DNA from: Aplectana chamaeleonis
Lineage: Eukaryota; Nematoda; Chromadorea; Rhabditida; Cosmocercidae
Reading direction: 5' to 3'
DNA: 64,000 bases
NCBI GenBank assembly: GCA_029168955.1
Contig: JAPDOI010000968.1
Span: 180,936-244,935, forward strand
Below are positions 46,950 through 58,394 of the stretch, one piece after another; positions within the stretch are counted from its first letter, which is position 1, and each line of letters starts with the position of its first letter. The notes under the pieces are model-generated. The model searched no databases, was not told the DNA's origin, and worked only from the letters and a program-made list of their open reading frames with translations. A program made the translations under genes and the position numbers.

Positions 46950-49900
46950 ACTTCGATGATCGAGTCAGCTGGCGATCTTCTCAGCGTGGACCACAACTCT
47001 TCCACTCTGCGCGATTTCTGGCCACTTGTAGTAAGCAAGACTGACCATGATCCCTCAAATGTTTTGAAATCGAGTAAGACCATGTTCATGGAGGTCGTCC
47101 CAGCGGCCTCTTTCTATCTCTTGAGAGTCATTCTGTAACTCTAAGACTCCATCTATCCTCGGTTGTTTGCAGTAGATAGCCGGCCCAGCGATGCTTCGAT
47201 TTTGAAATATCCTGTAGCGCATCCTTCAAGCGCGACTTCTGCCTTATTTCTAAACTTCGTACGCCTTGTTGCCACTGCTGGCGTCTTCAAGTCTTCAGAA
47301 GACACCTCTCTAGAGCACGACGTGTTGTTTGCCTGGCACTGGAGATTTTCCTGCAAGACCAGGTTTCCGTCGCGTAGCACATTGCTGGCCAAACAGCAGC
47401 GTAGAAAATAGGAGCCTTCAAGTCTGGATCCACATTCTGGTCGGTCACTTCCCGAATAGATCCGTAAGCTGCCCACGCACCGCGTCTCCTTCGTGATACA
47501 ATACCCGCGCTAAATTTCGTAAAAACGGGGAGCATCTGGCAAGCCAGGCGAAAAAGCGTCCGATTCATGTAACTTTTTTAAATGAATACTTTTTTGAATT
47601 CTGAAAAAGCTATCATATTCACAGATGAAGTTGCTACGTAATTATGTGATTTGTGTGCCAAGGTTCCCTATAATCGCTTTGTTTCTGAAGAAAATAGTTT
47701 TTCCAATCGCTTTTCAAAAACGTCGCGCGCGGCGAAGTGCGGCGAATATTTGAGCAGTATTTTTACAAGTAATGAAAGAGCAATCTTCATGCATTCTCCA
47801 TAAATTAGGTGAGGGTGAGAGTCTCATGGCTTATGTTGGTTACATTTTCGAAATCCTTAATTTAAAGGCAGCAGACACGCTGGAAATGGTATCGATTTTA
47901 TGTCATAAATCGAAGATCTGAAGTTAGTAGTATGGGAAACTGACGAAAAAACCGACGAAAACTGCATGCAAATAAAGAAATAGTGGCTACTTTTTATGGG
48001 GTAAAATTGGACGGGTAATTATAGACCGTGCACTTTATAGAGAGCGACTTCTTTCAGCTTCACTGTCCCACTGTCGCACCACTAATTCACCATAACCTTC
48101 GTTTTGGACATGTTCATCTCCAAGCCAATCCTCCGACTAGCCGCATCGAGTTCGTTGACCATTGACTCAATTTCAGCCGTACTGTTAGAAATCAAAACGA
48201 TTTCGGCGGCAAAGCGTAGATTGTTGATCTTCTTGCCATCGATGGAGCAGCCTCTGTCCTCAGATAGAGACATCACACTTCCCGCGGTACCACTAGCCGA
48301 CGTCCCGTAACCCCTCCCGCAGAAGGCCAATAGATCGGTCGCGGGCAGTCGGCAGCGCTGTATCGTTGACTGCCCGTATACGGTGAACACGCACTTTGCG
48401 GCCCTTCCGCCACCGCCTTACGGCTAATCTGCTGACGGACAGAAGACAATCCTAAAACATTTTGAGGCACATTTAAAAATCACCCTTTACGTAGAGGTCT
48501 CTCCTAACAAAATTCGAAAAATCCGCTCCTGGGGATTTCATCTTGAACTGCATTTGACAAGTAAGGTGTTGAGCTGCACGGGGAAGCTTCCTACACCCAC
48601 TGCTTCTTACAGCCTTCCCATTCGCAGATGCCATTAACGAACATTGGTTCACCTGCCCAAGGCCAGCGTCGCACACAGCGCGGGTTTAGGAAAGAGTCTC
48701 AACACAGCGTTCTCTGCTCGTCAATTGTTCATTGGCTCCACTCTAGTGGGTGGTGCAATGATGATATCAGAGTGGGAATCGATGAGTGAGTGTTCGATGA
48801 CCCCCAGCCATAGCCGACTGCCCGCCGACACTCCGCGGAAAGACGGTAAAGACTCTCTGTCAGCGGGAAGTGGGGCGCTGTGCCACGCCCACAAAATTGG
48901 GGCCGCGCGAAGTCGACTAGCCCAACTTGGCCGGCGGGAAGTGAGCTGTTTTTATCTGAGTCGTCCCACTGCAAGTCGATCATAGCGTCTTGAAGCGCAG
49001 CCGTTAATAAATTGGGCGATATGGTGTCTCCTTGCCGTACTCCTTTCTTGATCGGAATCTTCATGTTTCGTACGAACAGTTGAATCGTTGTAGAAGTATT
49101 CATAAAGCAGTGTTTGAGTAAGTGAACATAAGCGGAAGGGATTCCAAAGTGGACCCAAGTATTGAGGACAGCTTTGGTCTCCATAGAGTCGAACGCCTTC
49201 CTGTAGTCCACGGAAAAACGAGAACATAGAGGTAGATGATATTCGCCAATCTTTTCGATAAGTTGAGTGACAGCCTGGATATGGTCCATACAGGAAAAGT
49301 TTTTGCGAGAACCGGCTTGCTTCACTGGTTGATAGTCGTTCAAGATTCGTTCGATTCGGTTGAGGAGAACCTTGGCGAGGGTCTTGTTTACAACTTAGAG
49401 TGGGTCGGTAATTGGCAATATCCTCCCGTGCGCTTTTCTTAAACAGCAGTACCGTCGTCGATTCTCTCCATGAACCCGAAGACGTAGGTAGTGGCTAAAA
49501 TGCTTTGCAAAAGAGAGTGGAGAACGCAACCTCCTGTGCAAAGAAGGTCCACCGGAATGTTGTCGAGACCGAGGCAGTGCCCTTCTCCATGCTTCAGATG
49601 GCCACAGCAACTTCCGATTCCAGGATGGCCGGAAATTCTTCATCAGGTGGCGGTGGACATTTTGGATCAGCAGTCGCGAGGCTATTGAGCCCTGGATTGG
49701 GTGCCGTTTCCGCCTAATGCAAAATATTCGCACACTCGATTAGGCCTTTGGCTAGATTTTCGTAGTATTCCGTTGGATTTTTGTGAAGATTCCATGCGTG
49801 GGACTCGATAGCGGATTCCAATACCTCAGCCTCAAAAACGTAGAAGCGAACGGGTGCCGGCCCATAAGTACCACGTTTGAAGATCTTCTTATTGAGCGAT

Positions 49901-50005
49901 ATCTTCGCACGTATTAGTCCATGATCCGAGACGGTGTCAAATGAAGGCGACACTGGCACGTCAAACAAGCTCCTGCGTCCGTTGATCAAAATGTGATCTA
50001 GCTCC
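46950..50005 (-). pseudogene. decayed non-LTR retrotransposon (RTE-like)
   Basis: Minus strand, 5' to 3': endonuclease tail (VSDHGLIRAKISLNKK, about 49930), linker, RT (FSVDYRKAFDSMETKAVL; IPIKKGVRQGDTISPNLL; NNLRFAAEIVLISNS; GLEMNMSKTKVMVN), then VSRRRRGAWAAYGSIREVTD, PAMCYATETW, and a C-terminal KRPLGRPPW at about 47120. The catalytic F-A-D-D has become F-A-A-E. A roughly 500-bp foreign block (47575-48050, with a TTAA-type MITE tip TTTAAAGGCAGCAG at 47862) and another (about 48730-48940) interrupt the frame. 5' truncated near 50005. Inactive. Confidence 0.8.
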
Positions 50006-50815
50006 TATTCAGGCAAACTGGGGATCGGAGCCCCATCCGACAGCCGTCGGAGCGGTCGAGGACGTAGGCTTCGACAGCCAAAATGGGTGGAGTCGTTCCC
50101 CTGCTACTGCATTCGGTGCCTCTGCAGCCGCGTTCGGAGCCCCTACTACGGAACTTTTGATGTGTCCCTGCAGCCGCCATCGCTGCCCCTGTTCCGGCTC
50201 TTTAAAGAGCCTCTGCAACCGCCTTCTGTGCGCTGCTTCCGTATTTTCAGGTGCTTCCGCTACCACCATCGACGTCGGTTCTGAGCCTTTTATTCCTACG
50301 GCAACTTTCAACGCCTCTATTCATGTGGTAGAACTCCACAATGTGATGAGAAGCAGCGTATGCTCAAAACTTTTATCTCCATCATCGACGTATAAACAAC
50401 ACTAACAACATCGACATAAGAATAACAGCGGACTTTGATGATTTTAGGCGATTTGAGACCTAATCACAGCACATGCCTAAATCAGGCAAACTCAAATGTC
50501 GACAGCAGGGGTGGTAGTAAATGGGGTGTTAAACGCGAATAAACCGCCACCTCCAAGCAGCCATTATACCGCGACATAAATGCAGTAGAGCCGCCAAATT
50601 AACGCGAACAAACCGCCAAATCTTGGCCGGCAACGAACCGCGACATAGGTGCCACGGTTTGTTGCAGGTTTAATGAAAGCTGTCCTCTGCTTACACATAC
50701 ATTATGCGTGACCTTCGTCCGCATAAGCATTTTCTACTTTTGCACACGAACGACGTTTATGGTGGAAAGACGAGGGATTGGAAAGATTTTACAAGTAATG
50801 CTATTAATTTTGCGT
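50006..50815. other. no supported gene; CCTCTGCAGCCGC-type repeats
   Basis: 50080-50280 repeats TTCGG(A/T)GCC, CTGCAGCCGC and similar, giving a 100-codon minus frame rich in Ala, Glu and Arg with no domain. Near 50507, CAGGGGTGGTAGTAAATGGG resembles the ends of the palindrome at 54773-54853. Confidence 0.35.
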
Positions 50816-50819
50816 TTTG

Positions 50820-52775
50820 TTATGCTTCTGCCTTGCGAGGTTTTTTACGATGGAACTTTATGGAGCGGCCTGACGTTTCGACGTTACCGTCGTCTTCAGA
50901 GGCCTGAGCGTGACGCAAGATTAGAACATGAACTACCCGATCGGCGCTCAAACCGCCGAGGCATTTTCGATGTGCCCTCAGAGCCACACCGGAAAAACCC
51001 CCTCCAATCTGTGAGAGCACTCACTCTTTGTTCCACTGGCGACACAGGAAAACCACTGCTCGACCTGACCAAGTTAAGGAATGAACTTGACTAATTGCAG
51101 GGCGCGTAATATGAAATCGCGCTCAACACTCCAGATAAAGTCGGTCAGGTCTACCAGCGCTCGCATAGTGGATTATAAGGCAAAAAGTCATTGGTTATTG
51201 ATGGGCATTCGTTCGCGATTGTTGATGCGTGGATTTCTTTCTGAAAATCCAGAAAGCCTCCAAGGCTCTTCCTGGGCTGATATGTTCGCCACAACTGATG
51301 AAGATCGTGCACTTCCACTTCATAATCAGCTCCCGTGATGGGGACCCATTTCTGTGCCTGCCGTTTAACGGTGTTAAAGAGAGGTTCATTCTCCTCTTCC
51401 CTGCCAGATGTTCTTTTAACTCGTATTGATAGCATCCTCCCAGTCTCACCATCGATGTAGGTGGAGATTGCAGGCAAGGCATTCTAGTGCTGGTAGATAA
51501 CACCTGTTGTTGAACAATCCCCGATCTTTCCATATGGGCAGATGATGCAGCTCATTTGATGAGCAACGTTTGTCGTAAGAGTCTATTCCACACGAGTTGT
51601 CGTTTAAAGTTTTCATTAGGGATGTTGACAAAGAGAATGACGTCATTTTTGCAAATCTGTGCCCTCACCGATACTTCGTTGAATCGCTGCGCTGAGTTCA
51701 TCCAGAGAACAAATGGGACACAGAGAGACAACTTCCCTTGACGCCGATCGTTGTTCCCTGAGCTCGCAATGAGGTCGACGATCTCCTATGTAGAGCAGGA
51801 TAGCCATTCAAGGCTTCGCAACCTCTGATGCCAAATCCAGTAGTGACACTTTGAGTTCATCTCCCATCCGTGCATATCCGCCTTACTTCGTTCCGGAACA
51901 TAATTTCCTACACACCGCCCGTTTTACTGCGATTGGATGAGCTCGATTGAGAATGGACGATGATGTTTTTCGAGCTCGGCTTCCGATACCATTTAACAAG
52001 AACTTATTCCGTCAGACAGTTTTGATCTGTGCATTCAGGAAAGGAGCCAACCGTCGTGCGCGGAGTTTCCTTGTAGAATGTGATGAACGGTGATTGTTCA
52101 TTCAATAGGCGGAAGCATTCGTCCATCTCGGACTGCGTCGATGTCACCAATGCGTAGCAGTCGTCTATATATCTACAGTACAACAGCGGTCGACGTTCAA
52201 GATCACGGGCTCTTTCTACTTTGCTCATAGAAACATATCGTGCAAGCACGGGTGCCGAAAGCGTTGACCCCATTGCTAGACTCCTCTCAGTTGTGAGAAA
52301 TATTCGCCCTGACTCACACTGGAAATATGTTACAGCGCAAACATTCTTTGATCAGGGTCAAAATCCTGAGCTTTGCTGAGGCCAAAGAGGTGTTCACACT
52401 GTCAAGTGCATGCTGATCCAGCATTTCGGACTAAGGCCACTGAAGGGCTTTGCTCGTTCTGCACATTCGTGTAGTAGAGATGCGTCACGTCAAATGACTC
52501 TGAGACACAACTCTCTTCAAAATTCGTGCTTTTGTGCAATCGTGCAGGAAGTTCGTTTGTGTTCGTCAAGTAGAGAAGGCACGTTAGTTAGCTTAACTGA
52601 CTTACAATGGAATTCAAAAACCATGCGGTTCTGTCAGTTGGACCTCCTACGCCGCTGATTATTGGTCTTATTTTGTATCTGTCTGGATCCGTGGACCGCA
52701 TGTGGTCGTGAGAGAGCTTGTGAGTTTTTATAAGACTGTAGAAAACCGGACAGGATGGATTATCCAGCTTGAGTC
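50820..52775 (-). pseudogene. Penelope-like element 2a (RT plus GIY-YIG), degenerate
   Basis: Minus strand blocks in order: LDNPSCPVFYSLIKTHKL, IRPIISGVGGPTDRTAWF, LLYCRYIDDCYALVTST (catalytic Y-I-D-D, about 52165), a GIY-YIG relic near 51500-51440, and a C-terminal segment to about 51150. Frames are broken repeatedly. It is a different family from element 1 but has the same domain order. Confidence 0.8.
50867..50904 (-). ncRNA. hammerhead-ribozyme-like motif, Penelope-like element 2a
   Basis: Minus strand: GGCCT, CTGAAGA, C, GACG-GTAA-CGTC stem-loop, GAAAC, GTC, AGGCC. Identical to the copy at 53573-53610. Helix II differs from element 1 but stays paired. Confidence 0.65.
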
Positions 52776-53650
52776 TCTCTGTGTCCCATTTGTTTCTGAT
52801 GAACTCAGCGCAGCGATTCAACGAAGTATCGTGAGGGCACAGTTGCAAAATGACGTCATTCTTGTCAACATCCCTAATGAAAACTTTGAACGACAACTCG
52901 TGCGGAATAGACTCTACGACAAACGTTGCTCATCAAATGACTGCATCATCTGCCCATATGGAAAGATCGGGGATTGTTCAACAACAGGTGTTATCTACCA
53001 ACTAGAATGCCTTGCCTGCAATTCCACCTACATCGGTGAGACTGGGAGGATGCTATCAATACGAGTTAAGAAGAACATCTGGCAGGGAAGAGGAGAGTGA
53101 ACCTCTCAACACCGCTAGGCAGGCACAGAAATGGTCCCCATCACGGAGCTGATTATGAAGTGAAGTGCACGATCTTATCCAGTTGAGGCGAACATATCGG
53201 CAGAAAGAGCCTTGGAGGCTTTCTGGATTTTCGAAAAGAAATCCACGCATTAACAATCGCAACGAATGCCCATCAATAACCAATGACTTTTTGCCTTATG
53301 TTCCACTATATGCGAGCTGTAGACCGACCATTTATCTGAGTGTTGAGCGCGATTTCATATTACGCGCCCTGCACTTAGTCAAGTTCATTCACTTACTTGA
53401 GTCAAAGTCAAGAGTGGTTTTCCTGTGTCGCCGGTGGAACAAAAAGAGTGAGTGCCTCTCACAGATTGAGGGTTTTTCCGGTGTGGCTTTGAGGAGCACA
53501 TCGAAAATGCCTCGGCGGTTTGAGCTTGCCTTGATCCGGGTAGTTCATGTTCACAATCTTGCGTCACGCTCGGGCCTCTGAAGACGACGGTAACGTCGAA
53601 ACGTCAGGCCGCTCCATAAAGTTCCATCGTAAAAAACCTCGCAAGGCAGA
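52770..53650 (+). pseudogene. Penelope-like element 2b, inverted partner of 2a
   Basis: Starts abruptly after the RT, at ESLCVPFVSDELSAAIQRSI. It continues through LVRNRLYDKRCSSNDCIICP and an intact GIY-YIG core (GVIYQLECLACN, STYIGETGRML), then shifts frame near 53095 and reaches the terminus near 53650. The junction with 2a at about 52775 is head to head; 2b lacks the RT. Confidence 0.8.
53573..53610 (+). ncRNA. hammerhead-ribozyme-like motif, Penelope-like element 2b
   Basis: Same 38 bases as the motif at 50867-50904, on the plus strand, downstream of the GIY-YIG frame. All core blocks (CTGAAGA, GAAAC, GTC) are present. Confidence 0.65.
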
Positions 53651-53749
53651 AGCATAACAAAACACATCATTTCAAATGCCGAGGTTCCAAGAAGAGAGAA
53701 GTTGGGAGCTATTAATTTTATTCATTAGGAAAAGCATTCAATGGGAACT

Positions 53750-53961
53750 TCGCATTTCTTTCCCACAAAACTCGCCCGATACGCCCCGACTAATGCTTAT
53801 TAAACATTACTAAAGCATCAGGCAATGAAAGAGAAGTATTCGAATCTTGCAGAAAGAGGAGAACAAATACAGTTGGTTTTAGAAACAAATTCGCATTTCT
53901 TTCCCATAAAACTCGCCCGATACGCCCCGACTAATGCTTATTAAACATTACTAAAGCATCA
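53750..53961. repeat. 71-bp direct duplication, spaced 141 bp
   Basis: CGCATTTCTTTCCCACAAAA...CTAAAGCATCA at 53750-53820 recurs at 53891-53961 with one visible change (CACAAAA to CATAAAA). The 70 bases between are unrelated. Confidence 0.85.
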
Positions 53962-54420
53962 AATCACTTGAAAATCAGTGGCTTGGGAAATTTTCCTTTT
54001 TTGCGCTCAAAAAGTTGTGGAAACCTGTTCGAATGCGAGCAAGCAAATGATCTACTAGATACTCCTCATAGCCTGTGGTATGCAATGAATTATGAAAATG
54101 AAAGTAACCTGATGATAGCGGAGCGAATGAATTTTGGAAGAAAATAAACAAAAGCGGGAGAAGTGTCGGCGCTCGCCAGAAAATTAACAGCTGATTGGGA
54201 AGGATTGATTAGTGCCACCAAAGAAGACGGCCAACGTGTTTCTGCAATGATCCCTGCTTTGTTTTTGAACCCTCATCGCCCGTTTCCCTGGCGGAAGCCG
54301 TTAAAAGACCCCTTGAAGCACCTTTCAGTTATAAAGATAGGCTGAAGTCCTGAATCAAAATGGCTAACAGTGCTATCAAACTTTCTTAACCCTCTGCATT
54401 TATTAAACTCGTACTTACCC

Positions 54421-54541
54421 TCAGTATAGATGGTCAAAACTGTTCCTACTATATCTTGCTAACCGCATCCAAAAACTCTTCGGGAGAAGTTTTTCGTTAA
54501 CCTCCAGTTCCTCTCGCATTTCAGCACTATTTCCGTGCTGT
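54421..54541 (-). CDS. possible terminal exon, unrecognised
   Basis: Preceded by an acceptor ACTCTCGCAG, the minus strand reads QHGNSAEMREELEVNEKL then MRLARYSRNSFDHLY and stops at 54421. Charged, protein-like composition but no family. A possible upstream mini-exon lies between TTTTCAG near 54615 and a GTGAGT near 54571. Weakly supported. Confidence 0.2.
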
Positions 54542-54772
54542 CTGCGAGAGTATGTTAAACGCGAACTCACCGCGAGGATGCCACATGTCGGAATTTCAGA
54601 GAAAAAACAGACCTGAAAACGTTTTGAAATCGCTATTTTTCGTAACAAAGGTTATAATTGTCGCTTTTTTGAGGCGTTTTCATTGAAAGTGTATAAGAGA
54701 CCTACCACTGGGGGATGTTAGGGTGAAACTAGAGCGAGTTCTCTCTTAACTATCAAGAGTTATCATTACAAT

Positions 54773-54853
54773 CTGGGGTGGTTAAACTCGCGTTTAACGC
54801 GAATTTAACTCCTGTTAACTCGCGTTTAATACCCCAAATACTACCACCCCAGG
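54773..54853. repeat. 80-bp palindrome, CTGGGGTGGT ends
   Basis: CTGGGGTGGTTAAACTCGCG and the mirrored TAATACCCC...ACCACCCCAG, with an inner GCGTTTAACGCGAATTTAAC symmetry. Confidence 0.65.
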
Positions 54854-55100
54854 TTTCTGAGGTGTCGCTACAGAGCACATCAGCTGAGGACACGGGAAAA
54901 ATGGTGATTTCGGCGCGAGAGAACCTGGCATGACGCCGAAAAGTCCAGCTGTAGACCTCCTAGCGCCGGATCAGGAGACGGCGGCGTGGCTTGACCGGAG
55001 CCCCGAAAGGTGCAGCTGTCCATTTGCTACCGCCGGATTTATGGATTTCGCTGTAGACATCCTATGGCCAGGCTTTTATTAACAGGGTGGCCAACTTCAG

Positions 55101-55314
55101 AATTCGGAGCAGTTATACGAGCCTAACCTTCGCAGAATTCAAATCTATTGCTGTATTACTATACCCAGCTGTTATTGTAGCACTCCCCATGCTCGACTGC
55201 CCTTACACATGGGAATTTCGGTATTTTTCTGCCGTACTTGTTATCGAGGTGACACTCTTACTAGCTCAATATTTGAGCTATTTCGCAACCGGTAGAAGAA
55301 ATAACAAAAAATAA
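55101..55314 (+). CDS. orphan two-TM exon, unrecognised
   Basis: After the acceptor CAACTTCAG the frame reads [20 protein letters not shown] (TM1), [20 protein letters not shown] (start of TM2), [18 protein letters not shown], then TAA at 55314. Two hydrophobic helices and a basic tail suggest the last exon of a small membrane protein or receptor. No preceding exon was found between 53700 and 55100. Could be a gene fragment. Confidence 0.35.
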
Positions 55315-55408
55315 TAATTGATTTACTTTCAAACCTGTTCGACTTTTGCAGGGTTTATTTGAAGCAAGGATACAAAACCCAAGAGATTTGAACAAAATAA
55401 CTATAATA

Positions 55409-55551
<143 letters not shown>

Positions 55552-55554
55552 AAC

Positions 55555-58087
55555 TTACTTACTTCAATCGGTTGGCTTTCGCCTGACATGATCATTCCGC
55601 ACATCTTCACCGAGGTGTGCCGTCTAGTAGTCAGCCGATATCCATTTTTCACGGCCTTCAACCTGAATTTGAACACATTCCCATCCAGCTGTCACTTATT
55701 CCATTTCCTGCGCAACCCAGAACATCGCGCCTGAACTGTCTTTCGATGCCGAGTGACTTCAAATCCTCTTTAACCACATCCGTCCCAAGAACTTTCGCCT
55801 ACGCCCAGGTGGCCACGTTTCCAGACAGAGTTTGGAAGCATTTTCAAAGCGTGTTGTACGAGACGATCCGGCGTTCCTCTTAGTATATGCCCGAGCAGTC
55901 GAAGTCGACTTTCCATTGCTGCTTGAGATGGCGTTGGGAGATGCTGGCACACTCCCTCGTGTCAAGCGTTTATGTGCTGCGTCGATTTCCTTGTAAAGGT
56001 CTTCGTTATAGCATACACGCGACCAGAAATATCCAAGCAAACGCCCAAAAAGCTTCCTCTTTCCGTGCAATCCAACCTTTCCATCTGCGTCTTCAGTTTG
56101 CTGCCCACGTCTCCGATCCGTGCATCATGATGGGGGCGAATGGCGGATGAGTGAACATGCAACTTGACTTCCTTCGCGACGATGGTAGATCACAAACACT
56201 TGGTTAGAGAATTAAAGGCATCGTACGCGCTGAAAACCATGTTTCGTTTTTAAGCGTTTTTGAGTTGTTAGCCCCCTATAATGACTAAAGGTAGCGAAAA
56301 GCCCGCTCAAAAACGTTAACTTTTCAAGAAAAAAGTTTTAAAACTACTGAAAATCGACCAGATTTCGCGCCGGCATCGACTCGGGATAGTTACGCGGAGG
56401 GCGCAAGGAGCAGTTCTACAATTCGTCCATTAGCGCAGCGTTGGAAGCAATCGCTCGTTGTGTGACGAGAAATTTCCAGTCGATAATGCCACTTTCGTCC
56501 GACGGTGCGTCAGCGTACAGTGGCATGCCCTGTACTTAGCGACACGACGTTCTGCTCAAATATTGCGTAAGTGCCAAATGACTGACGGAAGGGCCGGCCC
56601 CTTTTGACGGAATTCCTTACTTTCCACTTCCTCTATGCTCACAATGGTACGTTTTTGAGCAGCCAAGCTCGTTGTACGTTCTCACGGGGGCCCGAGGAAG
56701 GGATTGAGCATAAAAAATGGAAAGTGGATTTCAGCGCGTACGATGCCTTTAAATGCAGACGTAGCTTTCGCACATCGTTGTCGAATATCCGCTCCATAAC
56801 TACCATCGCTCTTCAGCAAACAGCCCGAATAACAGAAATCGTCCACCAGTTCGATACGTTGTCCGTCCACACAAACTCCCGTTGAAGGCCTCACAGAGAG
56901 ACCCACATCTGCTTGCATTTGTCGGGACGAAGACGGGGGAAGTCCATAGGCTGCAGCATACTTCGAAACGAGGTTCTGATCGCTACAGTTTTGCGTTGTT
57001 TTCAGCGAATAACACGATGTCGTCTGCGTACTCCGGGTCGACAAGGGAGCGTCCTGATGGTGTTAGGATCACATCCGCAGGAAACTGTTCTGCAACTCTC
57101 TACGCATGATGTCATCAACGGCGAAGTTGAAAAGAAAAGATCCTGCAACGGCTCACGCGCCTTACTCACTGTGCTTTCACCTCGAAAGCTGACGTAAATC
57201 CGACGGGTGTTCGAACTGCTGCTGCTGTTCCTTTGTTCATGTCCTTGATTAACCGAACTTACTTTTCCGGGACTCCATCTGCTCGCAGAGCATTGAGCAA
57301 TCGATCACGATGAGGAGAGTCGAACGCGGCTTCAAAGTCCAAAAAAGCAAGCTGTAATGGCTTCGAATACCGCTGCCACAATTCAATTATTCTTCTCACG
57401 ACGAACACTTGGTCGATGGTCGATCTTCCAGGTCGAAAACCGGCTTGCTCCTCTCTGGTCGTTCTTTCACGATGTTTGATAAGTCGCTCGAGAATGATAC
57501 GTTCTGAAACCTTGTACATGACACGAAGTAGAGAGATTCCTCTGTAGTTCTTAGGATCCGTGACGGATAGCATTGTGAAGAGGTACGATGATCATATCAT
57601 CTCCACGAATCGGGTATGCTTTCGCTCATCCATATAGCCTGGATGGTATTTGGTCATTTCTGAATCCCAGAAGGAGGGAAGAGCTTTCAGCATTTGCATT
57701 TCAGCAGTGATATTTGTCGTATCCACCTGCCTTTTTAAATCTTCATTTTCCGGACACAATCCAAAACTCCAGACTAAGTCGGCGGTTCCTCACTGACATC
57801 GCAAAGTACTCTCTGAACATGCGGGTGCTCAGGTACTGATGGCGCTGGACGATTCAGTAGTGAACTGAAGTAATCCTTCCATGTGGCGGCGTCGCATCAC
57901 CAACTGCAACTCCGTGGTAGTGTTCAAGACAAGAGAACATCTCTTCATCTTCCCGCTATACTGTCGCAGCAACGTGTAGAGCTTATAAGATTCTTCTCCT
58001 TTCAAGCCTTCTCGAACTCCTTAGCTCTACACGTCCACTCTCGCTCGCGGTCACTTTGAAGCTGCCGACGCAATTAACCTCAGATGT
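55555..58087 (-). pseudogene. RTE-like non-LTR retrotransposon copy A, 5' truncated, with MITE insert
   Basis: Minus strand holds a partial linker, LLRVMYKVSERIILERL, GFRPGRSTIDQVFVVRRI, LDFEAAFDSPHRDRL, a broken motif C region, ELVDDFCYSGCLLKSDGSY, then (beyond a MITE at 56216-56748) the C-terminal domain (LLGYFW, AMESRLRLLGHILR, WPPGRRRKF). Frameshifts are numerous, including in the YADD region near 57025. It matches copy B closely to about 58087, where similarity stops (5' truncation). Confidence 0.85.
56216..56748. mobile_element. TTAA-type MITE inserted in RTE copy A (copy 3)
   Basis: TTAA at 56212-56215 and 56749-56752. Ends AGGCATCGTACGCGCTGAAA and TTTCAGCGCGTACGATGCCT; 533 bp. The interrupted sequence GAGAA|TTAA|ATGCAG is uninterrupted in the RTE fragment at 25036-25048 (complement) and, as TTGA, at 61284-61298. 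Confidence 0.92.
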
Positions 58088-58394
58088 TCAACATATATAA
58101 AACTGGTTTATCAAAGTTAGTGAATCAAAATGACTGAGCGGTTGTATTGAGCGACGAACAGAGATGATGCGGAAGTGGAGCTGCTGATTGTTTCGTCAGA
58201 CTGGCGAGGAAGTGTCTCCATAGTTTCGCGTACTCCTCAAAAACGCGTTACACGCTTCTCAAGATACATGATTTCCTGTCTGTTTTCTTCGCTACACAAA
58301 AGCTGAGATTTCGCGTGAAAAGTAGAAAATCTCTCGCTGATTCAATTCTGCTTTCTATTATGACGTCACTGCACTTTTCCACTGCGGCCCTGCT

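Noticed and set aside
50506..54853. A single 4.3-kb element bounded by CAGGGGTGGTAGTA and TACTACCACCCCAG
   Set aside because: The ends are similar and inverted, but the flanks show no target duplication, and the right end already belongs to a complete 80-bp palindrome.
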